From contig MCFE01000474.1 in assembly GCA_002104905.1 (NCBI GenBank), forward strand, positions 1 through 64,000: a stretch of DNA of 64,000 bases, read 5' to 3'. The notes under the pieces are model-generated. The model was not told the DNA's origin. It saw nothing but the letters and a program-made list of their open reading frames with translations, and did no database searches. Each line of letters starts with the position of its first letter. The first letter of the stretch is position 1. The position numbers and the translations under genes are program-made. Below are positions 33,122 to 44,700 of the stretch, piece after piece. Source of the stretch: Basidiobolus meristosporus CBS 931.73 (lineage: Eukaryota; Basidiobolomycota; Basidiobolomycetes; Basidiobolales; Basidiobolaceae).

Positions 33122-36100
33122 CTCCCACTCAGCAAAATGTTCACACTGACTAGTCCTAATTTTGACCTAAGATATTCAAACTTGTCTCTAGCTAATGGTT
33201 TGGTAAATATGTCTGCAATCATTTCATCTGTAGGACAGTAAACTAAGCTAACTAAGTTTTTCTCTATAGCTTCACATATGAAATGATGTCTAATATCTAT
33301 GTGCTTGGTTCTAGCATGAAAAGTTGGATCTCTACCTAATTGTATATATCCTTGATTATCTTGAAAAAAAGTAATGGGCATATTTTGACATAGGCCTAAA
33401 TCTGTAAAAAGCTTTCTTAACCACATTGCTTCTTTTTTAGCTTCACAGGCTGCCATATACTCTGCCTCTGTGGTGGAAAGTGCTACGGTTGGTTGCTTTC
33501 TTGAATTCCATGAAATTGCTCCTTTACAGTAAAGAAAGGTGTATCCTGAGGTGGATCTTCTGTCTTCTAAATTTTGTCCCCAATCAGCTTCAGAGTATCC
33601 CACAAAATCCTGTTCTGAATCCTTACAAGTGTATCTTAAGCAGATATCAGCAGTTCCTTTTAGGTATCTAAAAATCCGCTTAACTGCTGCAATATGATCA
33701 GATCCATAGTTCTGATTATGTAGGCTGACAACTCCCACTGAATATGAGATATCTAGACGTGTTCCAACCATGGTATACATCAGACTGCCAACCATTGACT
33801 GATAAGGAAAGTCAGGGCTTTCAGATGGCACCAAGCTCTCTTGATTTGGTTGAGTTTTGACCAAGTTAAGGTTTGTCTCCATTGGGGTAGCTGCTGGTTT
33901 ACAGTCTTCCATTTTGTACTTCTTTAGTATATCTTGAATATACTTGGATTGGCTTAGGGTAATAGTCTGGGTACTTCTGTCTATGGAGAACTTAATCCCT
34001 AAGTAGTAACTAAGTTCTCCTAGATTGGACATCTTGAACTCCTTAGATAGGCTGGATTTAGTCTCTTCCAATGTTGCTAGGTTATTGGTGGCTATAATAA
34101 GATCATCCACATATAGAGCTAATAGAACTGAATTTGCTCTATCTGGCTTATAGTATACACTATAGTCAGCATTACTTCTTTTGAAACTCAAAGATTCCAA
34201 ATAAGAATCTATCTTGCAATTCCAGGCTCTTGGTGATTGTTTGAGACCATATCATGACTTTTTAAGCTTGCAGACCAAATGGGGGTTATCTTGGTCAACA
34301 AGCCCATCAGGCTGGTCCATATACACGTCCTCATCAAGTTCTCCATTCAAAAATTCAGTTTTTACATCCATTTGATGAATAAAAAACTTATATTTGGCTG
34401 CAATAGCCAATATTCATCTTATGGAATTAAACTTGGCTACCGGTGCAAAGGTCTCAGTATAGTCAAGTCCTTTTGTTTGAGAGTATCCTTTGGCTACAAG
34501 TCTTGCTTTGTATCTTTCAATTGTATCATCAGCCTTGTATTTTGTCTTGAAGACCCATCTGCATCCAATTGATTTTTGGTTGATTGGTAATTTGACTAAG
34601 TCCCAAGTTTGATTTTCCATCAGGGCCTGATATTCCTCAGTCATTACAGATCTCCAAAACTTTGTCTGAGGGCTATTTAGGGCCTCTTTTACAGTCTGGG
34701 GCTCATCAATATGGACTGAATAGGCATAGGCTAAGTTTGTATCCTCATTGATATAGTAATTTGGGCTATTTCTTGTCTGATTGGATCTCCAGGCATTTGA
34801 TACTGGAATGATCACTTCTGGGATATTCCTGGGCACTGATTCTGGCTGAACCACGGTTGTAGAGTCCTATGGAGTGAAAAAATTTTCATTGTTTTGCTCT
34901 GATTCAATCCTGACAATTGGTGGACTTGAGATCAAATTTTTGTCATCATCTGATGTCATTTTTTGTGAAAACTTTGAATTTTCATCAAACAACACATCCC
35001 TGGACTTGATCAGCTTCTTTGCTTTGGTATTGTAGAGTCTGTATGCCTTACTCTCACTGCAGTAGCCCAAAAATATGCATTTTACACTTCTTAGCTCAAA
35101 TTTCAACTGATTTCCGGCCAGTTTTTTAGCATATGCTGTACACCCAAATATTCTTAGATGTTCTGCACTTGGTCTGTATCCATACCATGCTTCAAATGGA
35201 GTAGAATCACAAAGTATTCTGTTATAACTCCTATTTTTAAGGTATACAGCAGTGGCAACTGATTCTGCCCAAAAATCATACAATAATTTTTGATCATGAT
35301 TCATGGATTGTGCCATAAACTCCCTGAACTTAGACAGAGCTTCTTCCTTTTTCTCCATGAAGTAGACCCATGTGTATCTTGTATAATCATCAATAAAAGT
35401 GATTAAATACTTCATCCCGCCTAAGGATAAATTTAGCATAGGTCCACGCAGATCTGAGTGAATTAGATCTAATTTTTTCTTAGTTTTGATTAACCCAGAG
35501 CTCTTGAATGGTTGTCTGGCTTGTTTCCCATATATGCAGGCTTCACAGTGCTCCAAATTAGCTGGGGGATCAATTTTTCACTCTAGAAATTGGCTGATCA
35601 TTGATCATTTTGCGCAAATAATCAAAATTGATGTGCCCAAATCTCCTGTGCCAAAGCATTGGTGTTTCTTCATTTAAGTTACTTAAATTGGCTTCCAGAT
35701 ATGATGGAATATAAGTCAACTTGTATAGATTCTGATCTCTGATGCCCAAAGCAATATGGGCACCATTTTGATCAGTGATCCTGCATCCAGAATTGTCAAA
35801 ACTGAAACTGAGTCCTTCTGCTGTGGCCTTGCTTACAGAGAGTAGGTTCTTTGCTATTTCTGGTACATAGAGTACTTCTTTAAAGGTCAGTGTATGGCTT
35901 CCTTCACTGCTTCTAAGGTTTACTTGGATAGTTCCTTCTCCCACTGCATCAAGTGTTCTATTGTCACCCATGAAAACCTTCTTAATTGGAATTTCTTGAT
36001 ATTGGGTAAAAAGTTCTTTTTGGTGTGTAAAGTGTTGAGATGCTCCAGAGTCAATATACCACGTCTGAGAACCCTTGTTTGTGGTCATATTTAGTGCAGA

Positions 36101-36919
36101 TATGAATAGTCTATCTTCAGTTGTTGCAGCATTTCCATATTCAGGCTTCTTTTGCTGATTATCTCTCTTTTTGAGACACCGGTCTGATGTGTGTCCTTTC
36201 CTTTTGCAGTAGTTACAAAACAGGTTGCTGTTGCCTTTGTAGGGTGTTGGGTACCTCCTTTGTTGGTTATCATTGCTTATTAAAGCATTTTCTTCTTCCT
36301 TCTTATTAGCACATGATTTTCTTAATTCTTCATCCAGGAGCCTTCCATATATGTAATCTAAGGTCAAATCTTCAGTTCTGGACTCTAGGGCAGATACAAG
36401 GCCCTGAAACTTGTCTGTCAAGCTATTTAGGATGGTAACTATCACATCCTCATCAGTAGTTGGTACGCCCACAGATTCCATCTCATCTACCAGCAGGGTA
36501 ATTCTGTAAATTAGATTTTTCATTTCTTCTCCTGGCAGCATCTTTGTAGTAAAGAATTCTTGTCTCAGGTACATCTTCTTGGCAGCTGAACATGACTGGT
36601 AGGTGTCTTCTAATGCTTTCCAGGCATTCTTTGCTGTTTTTGCTCTTGAGCATTGAATTATCAATTTGTCCTTGACATTAAGGCAAATGCAGTTAAAGGC
36701 ACTTTGTTCTTTCTTCTGGTACTTTAAGGCTTCCTCTCCCATATTTTTAGGAGGGCATTCTTCTCCCATGACAATATCCCAAAGGCCTCTTTCTTGTAGC
36801 AGCATCTTCATCTTCACCTGCCATACTTGGTAGTTAGATCCATCCAACTTTTCAGCAGAGGAAAAAATTCCAGTAATAGCAGTAGTAGACATTGCAGAGA
36901 GTGACAGCTTGGGGCTCAT
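33082..36919 (-). pseudogene. copia gag-pol, four disabling changes
   Basis: The start ATG is at 36919, just inside the 5' LTR. Gag carries a canonical CCHC knuckle (CNYCKRKGHTSDRC); protease has WYIDSGASQHF; the integrase zinc region has LWHRRFGHIN and CEACIYGKQ; RT has LYVDDLIIAT at about 34110; RNase H has STTEAEYMAACEA. It is broken by one +1 shift in an A-run at about 35574, a TAG at about 34867, and TGA codons at about 34414 and 34252. Everything else is in frame across more than 1200 codons. The stop at 33082 lies within the 3' LTR. Confidence 0.85.
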
Positions 36920-36923
36920 AACC

Positions 36924-37272
36924 TGTTGTAAGAGTCTTGGAGATATTGGAAGTGATTGGGAGAACAAGTATATTATGTGGTTTTCACTTAATGATTTATT
37001 GAATGTAAAAGTAGTATTTATACTTTTACATGGTCTTGGCATTACAAACACGTAGAATAGGCTAAGGAAGGTCCCAAGAGCATGTGTGTAAAGTTTGGGG
37101 CTGTTTGGACAACTTTGAGAATTTTCATGTTCTGGGTACCTGGTATTTTGGTGAAAATATTCCAAGTAAATCCCAACAAGGAATTTGGTCAGTATTCTCT
37201 ATGATTTGAAGGTGATGATCTAAGTGACCAAGTTAGGTGAATATTTAGGTGCAAATACAAATTTTTACAACA
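36924..37272 (-). repeat. copia 5' LTR
   Basis: 349 bp, TGTTGTAAGAG to TTTTTACAACA on the plus strand, paired with 32773-33121. The internal region starts GGTTATGAGCCCC on the coding strand, a candidate primer-binding site that overlaps the gag start codon. The tRNA was not identified. Confidence 0.9.
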
Positions 37273-37750
37273 TCAAAAAGTACCAAATGGAAGACTGTAA
37301 GCTGGCAGCTACCACAAAGGCAACAAACCTTGATTTGGTCAAAACTCAACCAAATCAAGAGTGCTTGATGCTATCTGAAAGCCCTGACTTTTCATATCAG
37401 TTAATGGTTGGCAATCAGATGTATATTATACTTGGAACATGTCCAGATATCTTATATCCAGTGGGAGTTGTCAGCCAATATAATAAGAACAGGATCTTGT
37501 GGGATACTCTGATATGGATTGGGGACAAAATTTATAGGACTGAAACTCCACAACAGGAAACACCTTTTGTTATGGTGAAGGGACAATTTCATTGAGTTGA
37601 GGAAAGCAACCAACTGTGACACTTTCCACCACAGAAGTAGAGTGTATGGCAGCCTCTGAAGCCACAAAAGAAGCAATTTGGTTAAGAAAGCTTTTTAATA
37701 TCTTAGGTTGGTGTCAAAAAATGCCTGTTACTTTATTTCAAAAGTATTAA
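37273..37750 (+). pseudogene. older copia element, right part
   Basis: It resumes the interrupted RT at KKYQMEDCKLAATTKATNL and continues through YQLMVGNQMYIILGTCPDI to RNase H (KQPTVTLSTTEVECMAA at about 37605). Stops and gaps mark it as an older copy than the one inserted in it. Confidence 0.8.
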
Positions 37751-38092
37751 GGGTGTATACTACTCCATCTAAATATTCACCTAGCTTAGTCACTTAGATC
37801 ATTACCTACAGCACTTAGAGCATGCTGAGCAAGTCCCTTGTTGGGATTTGCTCAGAATGTATTCACCAAAACATCAGGTACCCACAAGATGAGAATTAGA
37901 TAAGTTGTCCAAACAGCCCCAAGCTTTACACACATGCTCTTGGGACCTTCCCAGACATACTCAACAAGTTTTTTATGCCAAGACCATGTAAAGTAGAAAT
38001 GCTACTTTTACATTCAATAAATCATTGGGTGAAAACCGCATCATCCACTTGTTCTCCCAGTCACTTCCAATATCTCCAAGACTCTTACAACA
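37751..38092 (+). repeat. 3' LTR of the older copia
   Basis: It is colinear in plus orientation with the copia LTR and ends CTCTTACAACA at 38092. The TATA-like region is degraded, but AATAAATCATT is retained at about 38016. The start is approximate. Confidence 0.75.
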
Positions 38093-38215
38093 GATGACAC
38101 TATTAAGTAGACCCCAACAAGGAATCTGATTAGAGTTACCTAAGATCTGTAGGTAATAATCAAAGTGACTAAGTTAGGTGCATATATATGTGCAATTACA
38201 AACTTTAAAATACTT
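38093..38215 (-). repeat. partial inverted copia LTR
   Basis: CCCCAACAAGGAATCTGAT, then AAGTGACTAAGTTAGGTGCA and the ending AATTACAAACTTT correspond to the far third of the 349-bp LTR in reverse. It lies next to the older copia's 3' LTR and marks the edge of the TE block. Confidence 0.6.
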
Positions 38216-39363
38216 ACTACCCTACCCTGGTTGCAGTGCTATCCCTATGAAATATGCCAAAGCTGTAATTCATTAGATTTTTAGCTGGTATTTAGCTGAT
38301 TTTCTGATGGTGTTTTGCTGGTATTCAGCTAGTGTTTCTGCTTCAAATGTCAATAGTAATTTTGGGTAGAAGTAATGAGCAGCTGATTACCAAGTTTGGT
38401 ATGATTCCTAGTTGGCCTTGCCTCCCCCTGGAATGGATGTCTGCTGCAATGCTAGTACCTGGAATATTGAGAGTTTTCACTTTTGGGAAAGTTGAAATTC
38501 AGCTGATATTCTGATGGTATCCTGTTGGCCTTTTCTCAATTTTTTTTTCTTAGGGGATAGTAGAGCCTACTAAGAATGCACTGACTCCATTATAAGACAT
38601 GGGCCAGTCACAACCAGAAAATATTCCAACAAAACCCAAATAGGGGACTGGGCAGACAGTACAAGGGTCTAGAAGGGATGATCTTGGTTTCCAGATCAAC
38701 ATTGAGGCTTACATGCGCTTACAAAAGTTACAACAATTGCAAAAGAAATTCATGTTTGGAATTCCCGCATTTCCAAAGTTGTACTGCTGATTGTAATGGA
38801 TGGGGGAGCTGGTAAGAAACTGGACCATTGCACTCGTTCGCCTTGGCCCCTGATCACGCTCCTCCTAGACATCCAGTACGTTGGTAGCTGGTTCCAGTGG
38901 TTACGCCCAAGTAGTGACCACGTTGTCATTGGAGTGAGTGGCTGGCATCCATCCGTGCCCACGTGGTACATTCTCAACAAAAGCCAAGTGGTGTGGCCGT
39001 AGCCCTCTGTCCTCCATCGCTATATCCCCCACAATTACATCCGAAACGCACCATCTGCCTAGTTGCATGGACGATACAACGAAGAGCCTGTCCGTAATTC
39101 TGTAGTGTCTCTTGTCCCCTCTCTGTTGAACCGGGCCCCTCGGCGATTTTCGTCAGTCAATGCATCCCACCGGCCTTAAATGCCGATGCCGGATTGAATT
39201 ACGCATTCGATCTGGCATGACGTTGGAAGGCTGCCTTCTTCTGGCCACGTGATCCACCAATCAGGGGCGTGAACACCGAAATCACGGGCATAGGGCTAGG
39301 GTTAGGCTGAAATTGATTTAGGTCACGCAATAGGGAGGGGGGTGGAGACCGGATCCGACCGTG
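38216..39363. other. TE-to-gene boundary, upstream of the S9 peptidase
   Basis: No gene is seen. At about 38740-38790 the composition shifts from AT-rich, CpG-poor TE sequence to GC-richer sequence that continues through the genes. Around 38290-38340 and 38500-38540 short phrases (AGCTGAT, TTCTGATGGT, GCTGG) recur, a weak local repeat. Confidence 0.45.
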
Positions 39364-39380
39364 ATATATATATATATATA
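39364..39380 (+). promoter_or_regulatory. TA-repeat/TATA-like element before the S9 peptidase gene
   Basis: An alternating AT run of 17 bp lies about 43 bp before the first in-frame ATG, a plausible TATA box. Read as coding it would give an IYIYI run, which argues that the upstream open frame is untranslated. Confidence 0.4.
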
Positions 39381-39422
39381 CGATCCATCGAGATCCTGTG
39401 TGGACGATTTCTCACTTTCATT

Positions 39423-41480
39423 ATGCGGTGGCTTTACTTCGCACCTTTACTACAGATACTGCCTCAGAGCTGGGCGGGAAGACCCTTCACTCCGGAAGAT
39501 CTTGTCTCTCTGGACCGGCCTGGTGAGGCCATTCCGTCGCCGGACGGGAGACTAGCAGTGTTCAGCAGCTCCCGGTATAACCTTACCTCGAATTCGAACC
39601 TTCGAAACCTGTGGCTCCTGGATACGTCCACTGGGGAAGTCACCAGCCTCACAACCCCTGGAAAGTCTGGCGACGGGGAGCCAATTTGGCTGGATGACAC
39701 CACGGTGGGCTTTGTTGCCACCCACGGCCAGACCTCCCAGCTATGGTCGGTGGACGTGACGAGCGGCAGCTCCACTCCGGTGCAGGTGACCAAGTTCCCC
39801 ATCGACATCGGGAACATCAAGTACCACGCACCAACTCGCCTCCTCACCTTTACCGCGGCGGTGTATTCGGACGGGGGAATCGAGAATGCCGCCACCAGAG
39901 ATCAATCGGCCTCGTTGCGAGCCGACACCGCCCTCGTGTACGATCACCTCTTCGTCAGACACTGGGACCACTTCGTCACTGAGAAGAAGCAGAACATCTT
40001 TGCAGTGCACTTGGCCAAGAGTCGGGATGGCTACAACCTGGTTGGGGAGCCAGTGAATGTGATGGCCAAAGCCCCCTTGGAATCCCCGGTGGATCCGTTC
40101 GGGGACGCGGGAGACTATGCCATCTCCCCGGATGGTAAGGAGATCGCCTTCCTATCCAAGCGGCCCGGCAGAGATCAGGCTTGGGAGACGGACATCAATG
40201 TTTACGTGGTGGCCTCGGATGGCTCCACCAATCCGAAATCCCTGACCGACCAAAACCTGGGCCAAACTGCATCTCCGGCTTACTCCCCGGACGGTAGCAC
40301 CCTGGCGTGGCTGCAGATGGAGCGACCTGGGTTCGAGGCGGATCGTCTACGGGTCATTCTGTTCGATCGGGAGTCCCAGCAGTCGAGCTACCTCAACCAG
40401 AAATGGGATCGCAGCCCCAGTAGCATCACCTGGTCCACCGATTCCAAGTCTCTCTACCTACCCACCAACGACCACGGTCGAATCAAGCTATTCGAGGCGA
40501 ATGTTCGCACAGGACGCATCCGGCCGCTGACCGAGCAGGGTAGTGTGGCCTCGGTTTCGGTCCTAGATGAGGATTCGTTACTTCTGACCGCGAACGCGAT
40601 GCACCATCCCAATGAGTTCTACACCCTGAAGGTCCAAGGAAACAAGCTGACCCAGATCTCCCGCATCCACGAGGCCAAGACCAGCCAGCTGTACCTCCCG
40701 GAAGCGGAGGACTTCTGGTTCTCCGGCGCCAAAGGGGACAAAGTCCAAGGTTGGATACTGAAGCCTTACGACTTCGACCCGAAGAAGACCTATCCGGTCG
40801 CGTTTCTGGTGCACGGTGGCCCACAAAGCGCCTGGACCGACTCTTGGAGCACCCGTTGGAACCCTGAGATCTACGCCTCCGCCGGCTATGTCACAGTGGC
40901 GATCAATCCACGAGGTTCCACCGGCTACGGTCAGAAGTTCACCGACGAGATCTCGCGTAACTGGGGAGGCCTTCCATTTTATGATTTGATGAAAGGCCTG
41001 GACTACGTCCTGGCCAAGTACAAGTTCACCGACAAGCGTCGTGTATGTGCCTTGGGTGCCAGTTACGGCGGGTACATGATGAACTGGTTCAACGGGCACA
41101 CCAATCGGTTCAAGTGCTTGGTCAACCACGACGGGATGTTCTCCAGCGTCGGAAGCTTCTACTCCACTGAGGAGCTTTGGTTCCCTGAGTGGGAGTTCGG
41201 AGGAAAACCGTGGGAGCCCAAAGCGAGGATGATCTACGAGAGGTGGTCCCCGGCCAACTACGTCCAACGCTGGCAGACGCCTACCTTGGTCATCCACGGC
41301 GGCAAGGATTATCGTTTGGTCGACGGGGAAGGCTTCTCGACCTTCACCGCGCTGCAACGACAAAATATCCCCTCTCGTCTGGTCTACTTCCCCGACGAGA
41401 ACCACTGGGTGTTGAAACATGCCAACTCCCTCCGCTGGCATGCCGAGGTCTTAGGTTGGCTCCACCAGTGGACCCATTGA
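39423..41480 (+). CDS. DPP5: secreted dipeptidyl-peptidase 5-like S9 serine peptidase
   Basis: A 685-residue single-exon protein. I chose the ATG at 39423 because it opens with a signal peptide (MRWLYFAPLLQILPQSWA); the frame is open further upstream but has no earlier ATG. Residues about 20-420 form the WD-like beta-propeller repeats of prolyl oligopeptidases (repeated SPDG phrases), and about 430-685 the alpha/beta hydrolase domain. The HGGP oxyanion motif is present, and the catalytic triad is Ser547 (GASYGGY), Asp629 (GGKDYRL) and His661 (DENHWVL). Members release dipeptides or acyl-amino acids from peptides outside the cell. N-glycosylation sites are possible (NLTS). AATAAA lies at 41536. 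It is the first gene after the TE block, with no sign of decay. Confidence 0.9.
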   Translation: MRWLYFAPLLQILPQSWAGRPFTPEDLVSLDRPGEAIPSPDGRLAVFSSSRYNLTSNSNLRNLWLLDTSTGEVTSLTTPGKSGDGEPIWLDDTTVGFVATHGQTSQLWSVDVTSGSSTPVQVTKFPIDIGNIKYHAPTRLLTFTAAVYSDGGIENAATRDQSASLRADTALVYDHLFVRHWDHFVTEKKQNIFAVHLAKSRDGYNLVGEPVNVMAKAPLESPVDPFGDAGDYAISPDGKEIAFLSKRPGRDQAWETDINVYVVASDGSTNPKSLTDQNLGQTASPAYSPDGSTLAWLQMERPGFEADRLRVILFDRESQQSSYLNQKWDRSPSSITWSTDSKSLYLPTNDHGRIKLFEANVRTGRIRPLTEQGSVASVSVLDEDSLLLTANAMHHPNEFYTLKVQGNKLTQISRIHEAKTSQLYLPEAEDFWFSGAKGDKVQGWILKPYDFDPKKTYPVAFLVHGGPQSAWTDSWSTRWNPEIYASAGYVTVAINPRGSTGYGQKFTDEISRNWGGLPFYDLMKGLDYVLAKYKFTDKRRVCALGASYGGYMMNWFNGHTNRFKCLVNHDGMFSSVGSFYSTEELWFPEWEFGGKPWEPKARMIYERWSPANYVQRWQTPTLVIHGGKDYRLVDGEGFSTFTALQRQNIPSRLVYFPDENHWVLKHANSLRWHAEVLGWLHQWTH

Positions 41481-41535
41481 GGATCAGCTTAAAACAGAAT
41501 ATTTAAAGCAACATTCAATTCCTGTATATCCAATG

Positions 41536-41541
41536 AATAAA
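41536..41541 (+). terminator. polyadenylation signal of the S9 peptidase gene
   Basis: AATAAA lies 56 bp after the stop codon. Confidence 0.5.
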
Positions 41542-41795
41542 CCCAATCCTCATCTGATCCAATTGGCCCACCCAGGGAATGTTTGTTTACTGGAAGAAAT
41601 TGTTGATCCAGATTAGAGTGCCCCTCCGAGAGAGGTAAACAATGGCCAGTGAGGAAGTTGGAAGACAGTAGGTTCCTCACCAACATTCGTTAGCTAGACT
41701 TGACTCGAAGCCCATCTTTTCGGGAGACAGACACTCAGTTTAAGCACGAAACCCCCCCCCATTTAAAGTTTAGTGAAGACCTCCTCTGGAGAACT

Positions 41796-44700
41796 ATGAC
41801 AAACACTATTTCTCAACCAGAGAGCGACCTATTCGATGAGGACGCTTTCGAAGCGTTGGCTGAGTACGAGAGCACCACAGGAGACGCCTCGTTAAACGGT
41901 AGTTTCCCTTGACCTCTGTACAGTACTCCTCCGGACGAGCCTTATTAACTCTGCTCTCCCTTCGTTTTCTACGCTCCTCTAGACCCAAAATTCAAGTTCA
42001 AAAAGGCAAAGAAGTTGGTGTTCCCAACCCAATTATCTAGCAGCCCACCTGGTAAGTTTCCCTCTGCGCTCTGGCTGCTTTTGCTTCCCTCGTGCTCGAT
42101 GTAGTAACCAGCTCCATCCCTTGTCTAGCTAATATGGACCGAACTGTTCTTTTGACCTCGGAAGGGGAGCACATGACGTCTGGTTACTTGGCTTCCTCGC
42201 CAACGAACTACAAATCGTTTCAGACCCAGGATTCCGACGACGACGACGAACTACTCGTCATGAGTGTACCCCAACAGGAGCAGGGGAAACATAGCCCAAC
42301 CCACATCCCTGGTATAGGCGAGCTGCCCCTTTCCGACGTGGAGGAGTTCATCTCACAAGGGACCCCATTCGAAACTGGGTCATTGGACGAGTTCAATTCG
42401 CAAGCTGCACCTTCAGAAGAGAGCTCCATGCCGTCCACCTTTATGGAGATGGAGTCAGCCCCCGGCATCGATCCCTCCGAAACGGATGTTGCCGTGGAGA
42501 GGTTGAACACATCGAAAGCCTGCTTCACCGGCACTACCGAGCTAAACCCAGACAGCCCGGAGCAGGAGAATTCGGAGACCGAGGCATCTAGTGGTTTAGC
42601 ATTTCCCACTCCCATACAGCCCGACATTTCGCAAAACCTACTGTTCCTGAGCGATGATGAGGACGAGAATGAAGGTGAGGATGCGATGTCGAACAATGCC
42701 TCTGGACAGGAACTATTCGCCAACAAACTGTTGCACAACGGTGGTAAGGAAAGCGGGAGGTTCGGCGGCCTATTTGCAACAAGCTTTACCAAGGGCATTG
42801 TGGAGCAAGGGAGTGACGATGCCATGGATTCTGGTCGTCAACCGGGGGACTCTTCATCCATTCCGGATACCCAGAATACCAGCGGCACCTTGTTCCCGGA
42901 CACGCAACCCTCGGACTTCTCCTTGGATCCAATGGGGATCCCTGCCATCCACGATCCACTGGATAAGGGAAAGGGGAAGGCCCGAGAAAGTTTCGAAGAC
43001 GCCGAGGATCAAACGGCGTTATTCATGAACGTTCCTGATGAGCTAGACGACCCGGAACTGCAAGAGATGTACAGCATGCACGGGGAATCGGAAGAGTTCC
43101 AGGAGCTGCTTTCCCTGGAAAAATCCGAATCCCTGGTCAACCACAAGAAGCGGGTGTTGGACGACAACGACTTCGCCATCAGCGTAGCTGAACTGGAAAC
43201 CACCGGAGAACCCATCGAAAGCTTAAAGAGTAAGTGCCCCATCCTCATCCTCGTCACCCTGGCAACAGTCATTGAACGACTCCGTTGACTATTTTAGAGC
43301 CATCCCCGCCAAGAAAAACCCTACGTTCCAAAGACACCCTGCAAGGGAGAAACGTCCCTCGAAAGGTCTTCACCCCTCACCTACGTTACACGAAGGACTA
43401 CACAGAGATCCCGGAGACGGGGGCCTTTGTGTCGGCTACCACCAGCGAGGGAGCCTCCTTATTCTTCTCTCACAAAACCTCCTCCTACATCAAGCCGCAA
43501 TACCAGCAGAAGAAACCGCAGAGCGGTAGCCTTCTCACCACCTCGATCTACCGAATCATGGACGAGCTGGATGACGAGCGATTCCACGAAGCACGAAACC
43601 ACTCGTCCCACCGATCGGAGGAACCCGAGAACCTCCCTCAAGAGAGGATCGAAACGGACCTGTGGGTGAACAAATACGCGCCTGGTCGATTCACCGAACT
43701 CCTCGGGGACGATCGATTGAATCTCCAGGTGCTCACCTGGCTGAAGGAATGGGATTACTGCGTATTCAAGAAGGGCCCCAAACCGGGGAAAAAGCCCATC
43801 CACCACTCGAAGTTCGACTCTGCCCCGAAGCCGGTCGACCCCTACGGCAGACCACAACGGAAGATTCTGCTGCTGACCGGGCCCCCAGGTTTGGGTAAAA
43901 CGACGCTAGCCCACATCATTGGCAAGACCGCAGGGTACAATATCGTCGAGGTCAACGCCAGTGACGATCGAACCGGAGCCATGTTGAAATCCAAGCTGGT
44001 CTCGGCTACGGAAATGAGGTCCGTCCTGGGCGACAAGCGGCCAAACCTCTTGGTGATCGATGAGATCGATGGGGTTGCCCCCGGCAGCAAGGACCAGGGA
44101 TTCATCAACCTCCTGGTTGACACCATTACTGCTGGCAGTCAGCTGCCTAGCGACGGCGGCCAGGCGAAAAGCAAGAAGCGCAAGGGAAAGCACTCCCGGC
44201 CCCCACTCCTGCGGCCGATCATCTGTATATGTAACGACCAGTATGCACCCGTACTGCGTCCATTACGAACGATCGCACAGATCCATGTGGTCCGACCTTG
44301 CTCGGCCAACAAGCTGATCGATAGGCTGCACTACATCTGCCAAGAGGAAGATATGGTCGCCGATAGCAAGGCGCTGAACGCCCTGTACGAGATGACCGAC
44401 GGGGATCTCCGTTCATGTCTGAACACCCTGCAATTCCTCAAACGAAAGACCCGCCACGTGACCATCGACACGCTGTCCCAGGTATACATCGGTCGCAAGG
44501 ATATGTCGAAATCGCTCTTCACTGTGTGGGAGAATATCTTCCTCAACTCGAGCAAGCATCGCAAAACGATCAAGTTCCACTCGGCCACGGACGACTTCTG
44601 CGAGCACGGAAGCCCAGGGGAGCTGGAGAACCGGTACGTGAGCTCGCTGGTGTCGCTGGTCCACACGAACAACGAGTACGACAAACTCGTCCAGGGGGTG

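Larger units (their letters stand above)
32773..37272 (-). mobile_element. Ty1/copia element with both LTRs
   Basis: This 4500-bp element has two 349-bp LTRs (about 18 mismatches by eye, roughly 95% identical) with TGTTGTAA/TTACAACA ends. The flanks TCAAG (32768-32772) and TCAAA (37273-37277) look like a 5-bp target duplication with one change. The internal order gag, protease, integrase, RT, RNase H is copia-type. It inserted in antisense orientation into the RT region of an older copia of the same family. Confidence 0.9.

Noticed and set aside
39342-39422. 27-codon N-terminal extension of the S9 peptidase
   Set aside because: It has no ATG, includes an AT dinucleotide run, and hides the signal peptide that starts at 39423.
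40578-41441. 287-codon minus-strand ORF inside the S9 peptidase gene
   Set aside because: It is the antisense shadow of a GC-rich coding sequence with full catalytic motifs on the plus strand.
41748-41762. C-run before CTF18 as a regulatory element
   Set aside because: A short homopolymer in the leader with no further signal; it could equally be a length error.
42220-42825. 201-codon minus ORF in the CTF18 N-terminal region
   Set aside because: Serine-rich antisense of an acidic low-complexity coding stretch; no independent support.
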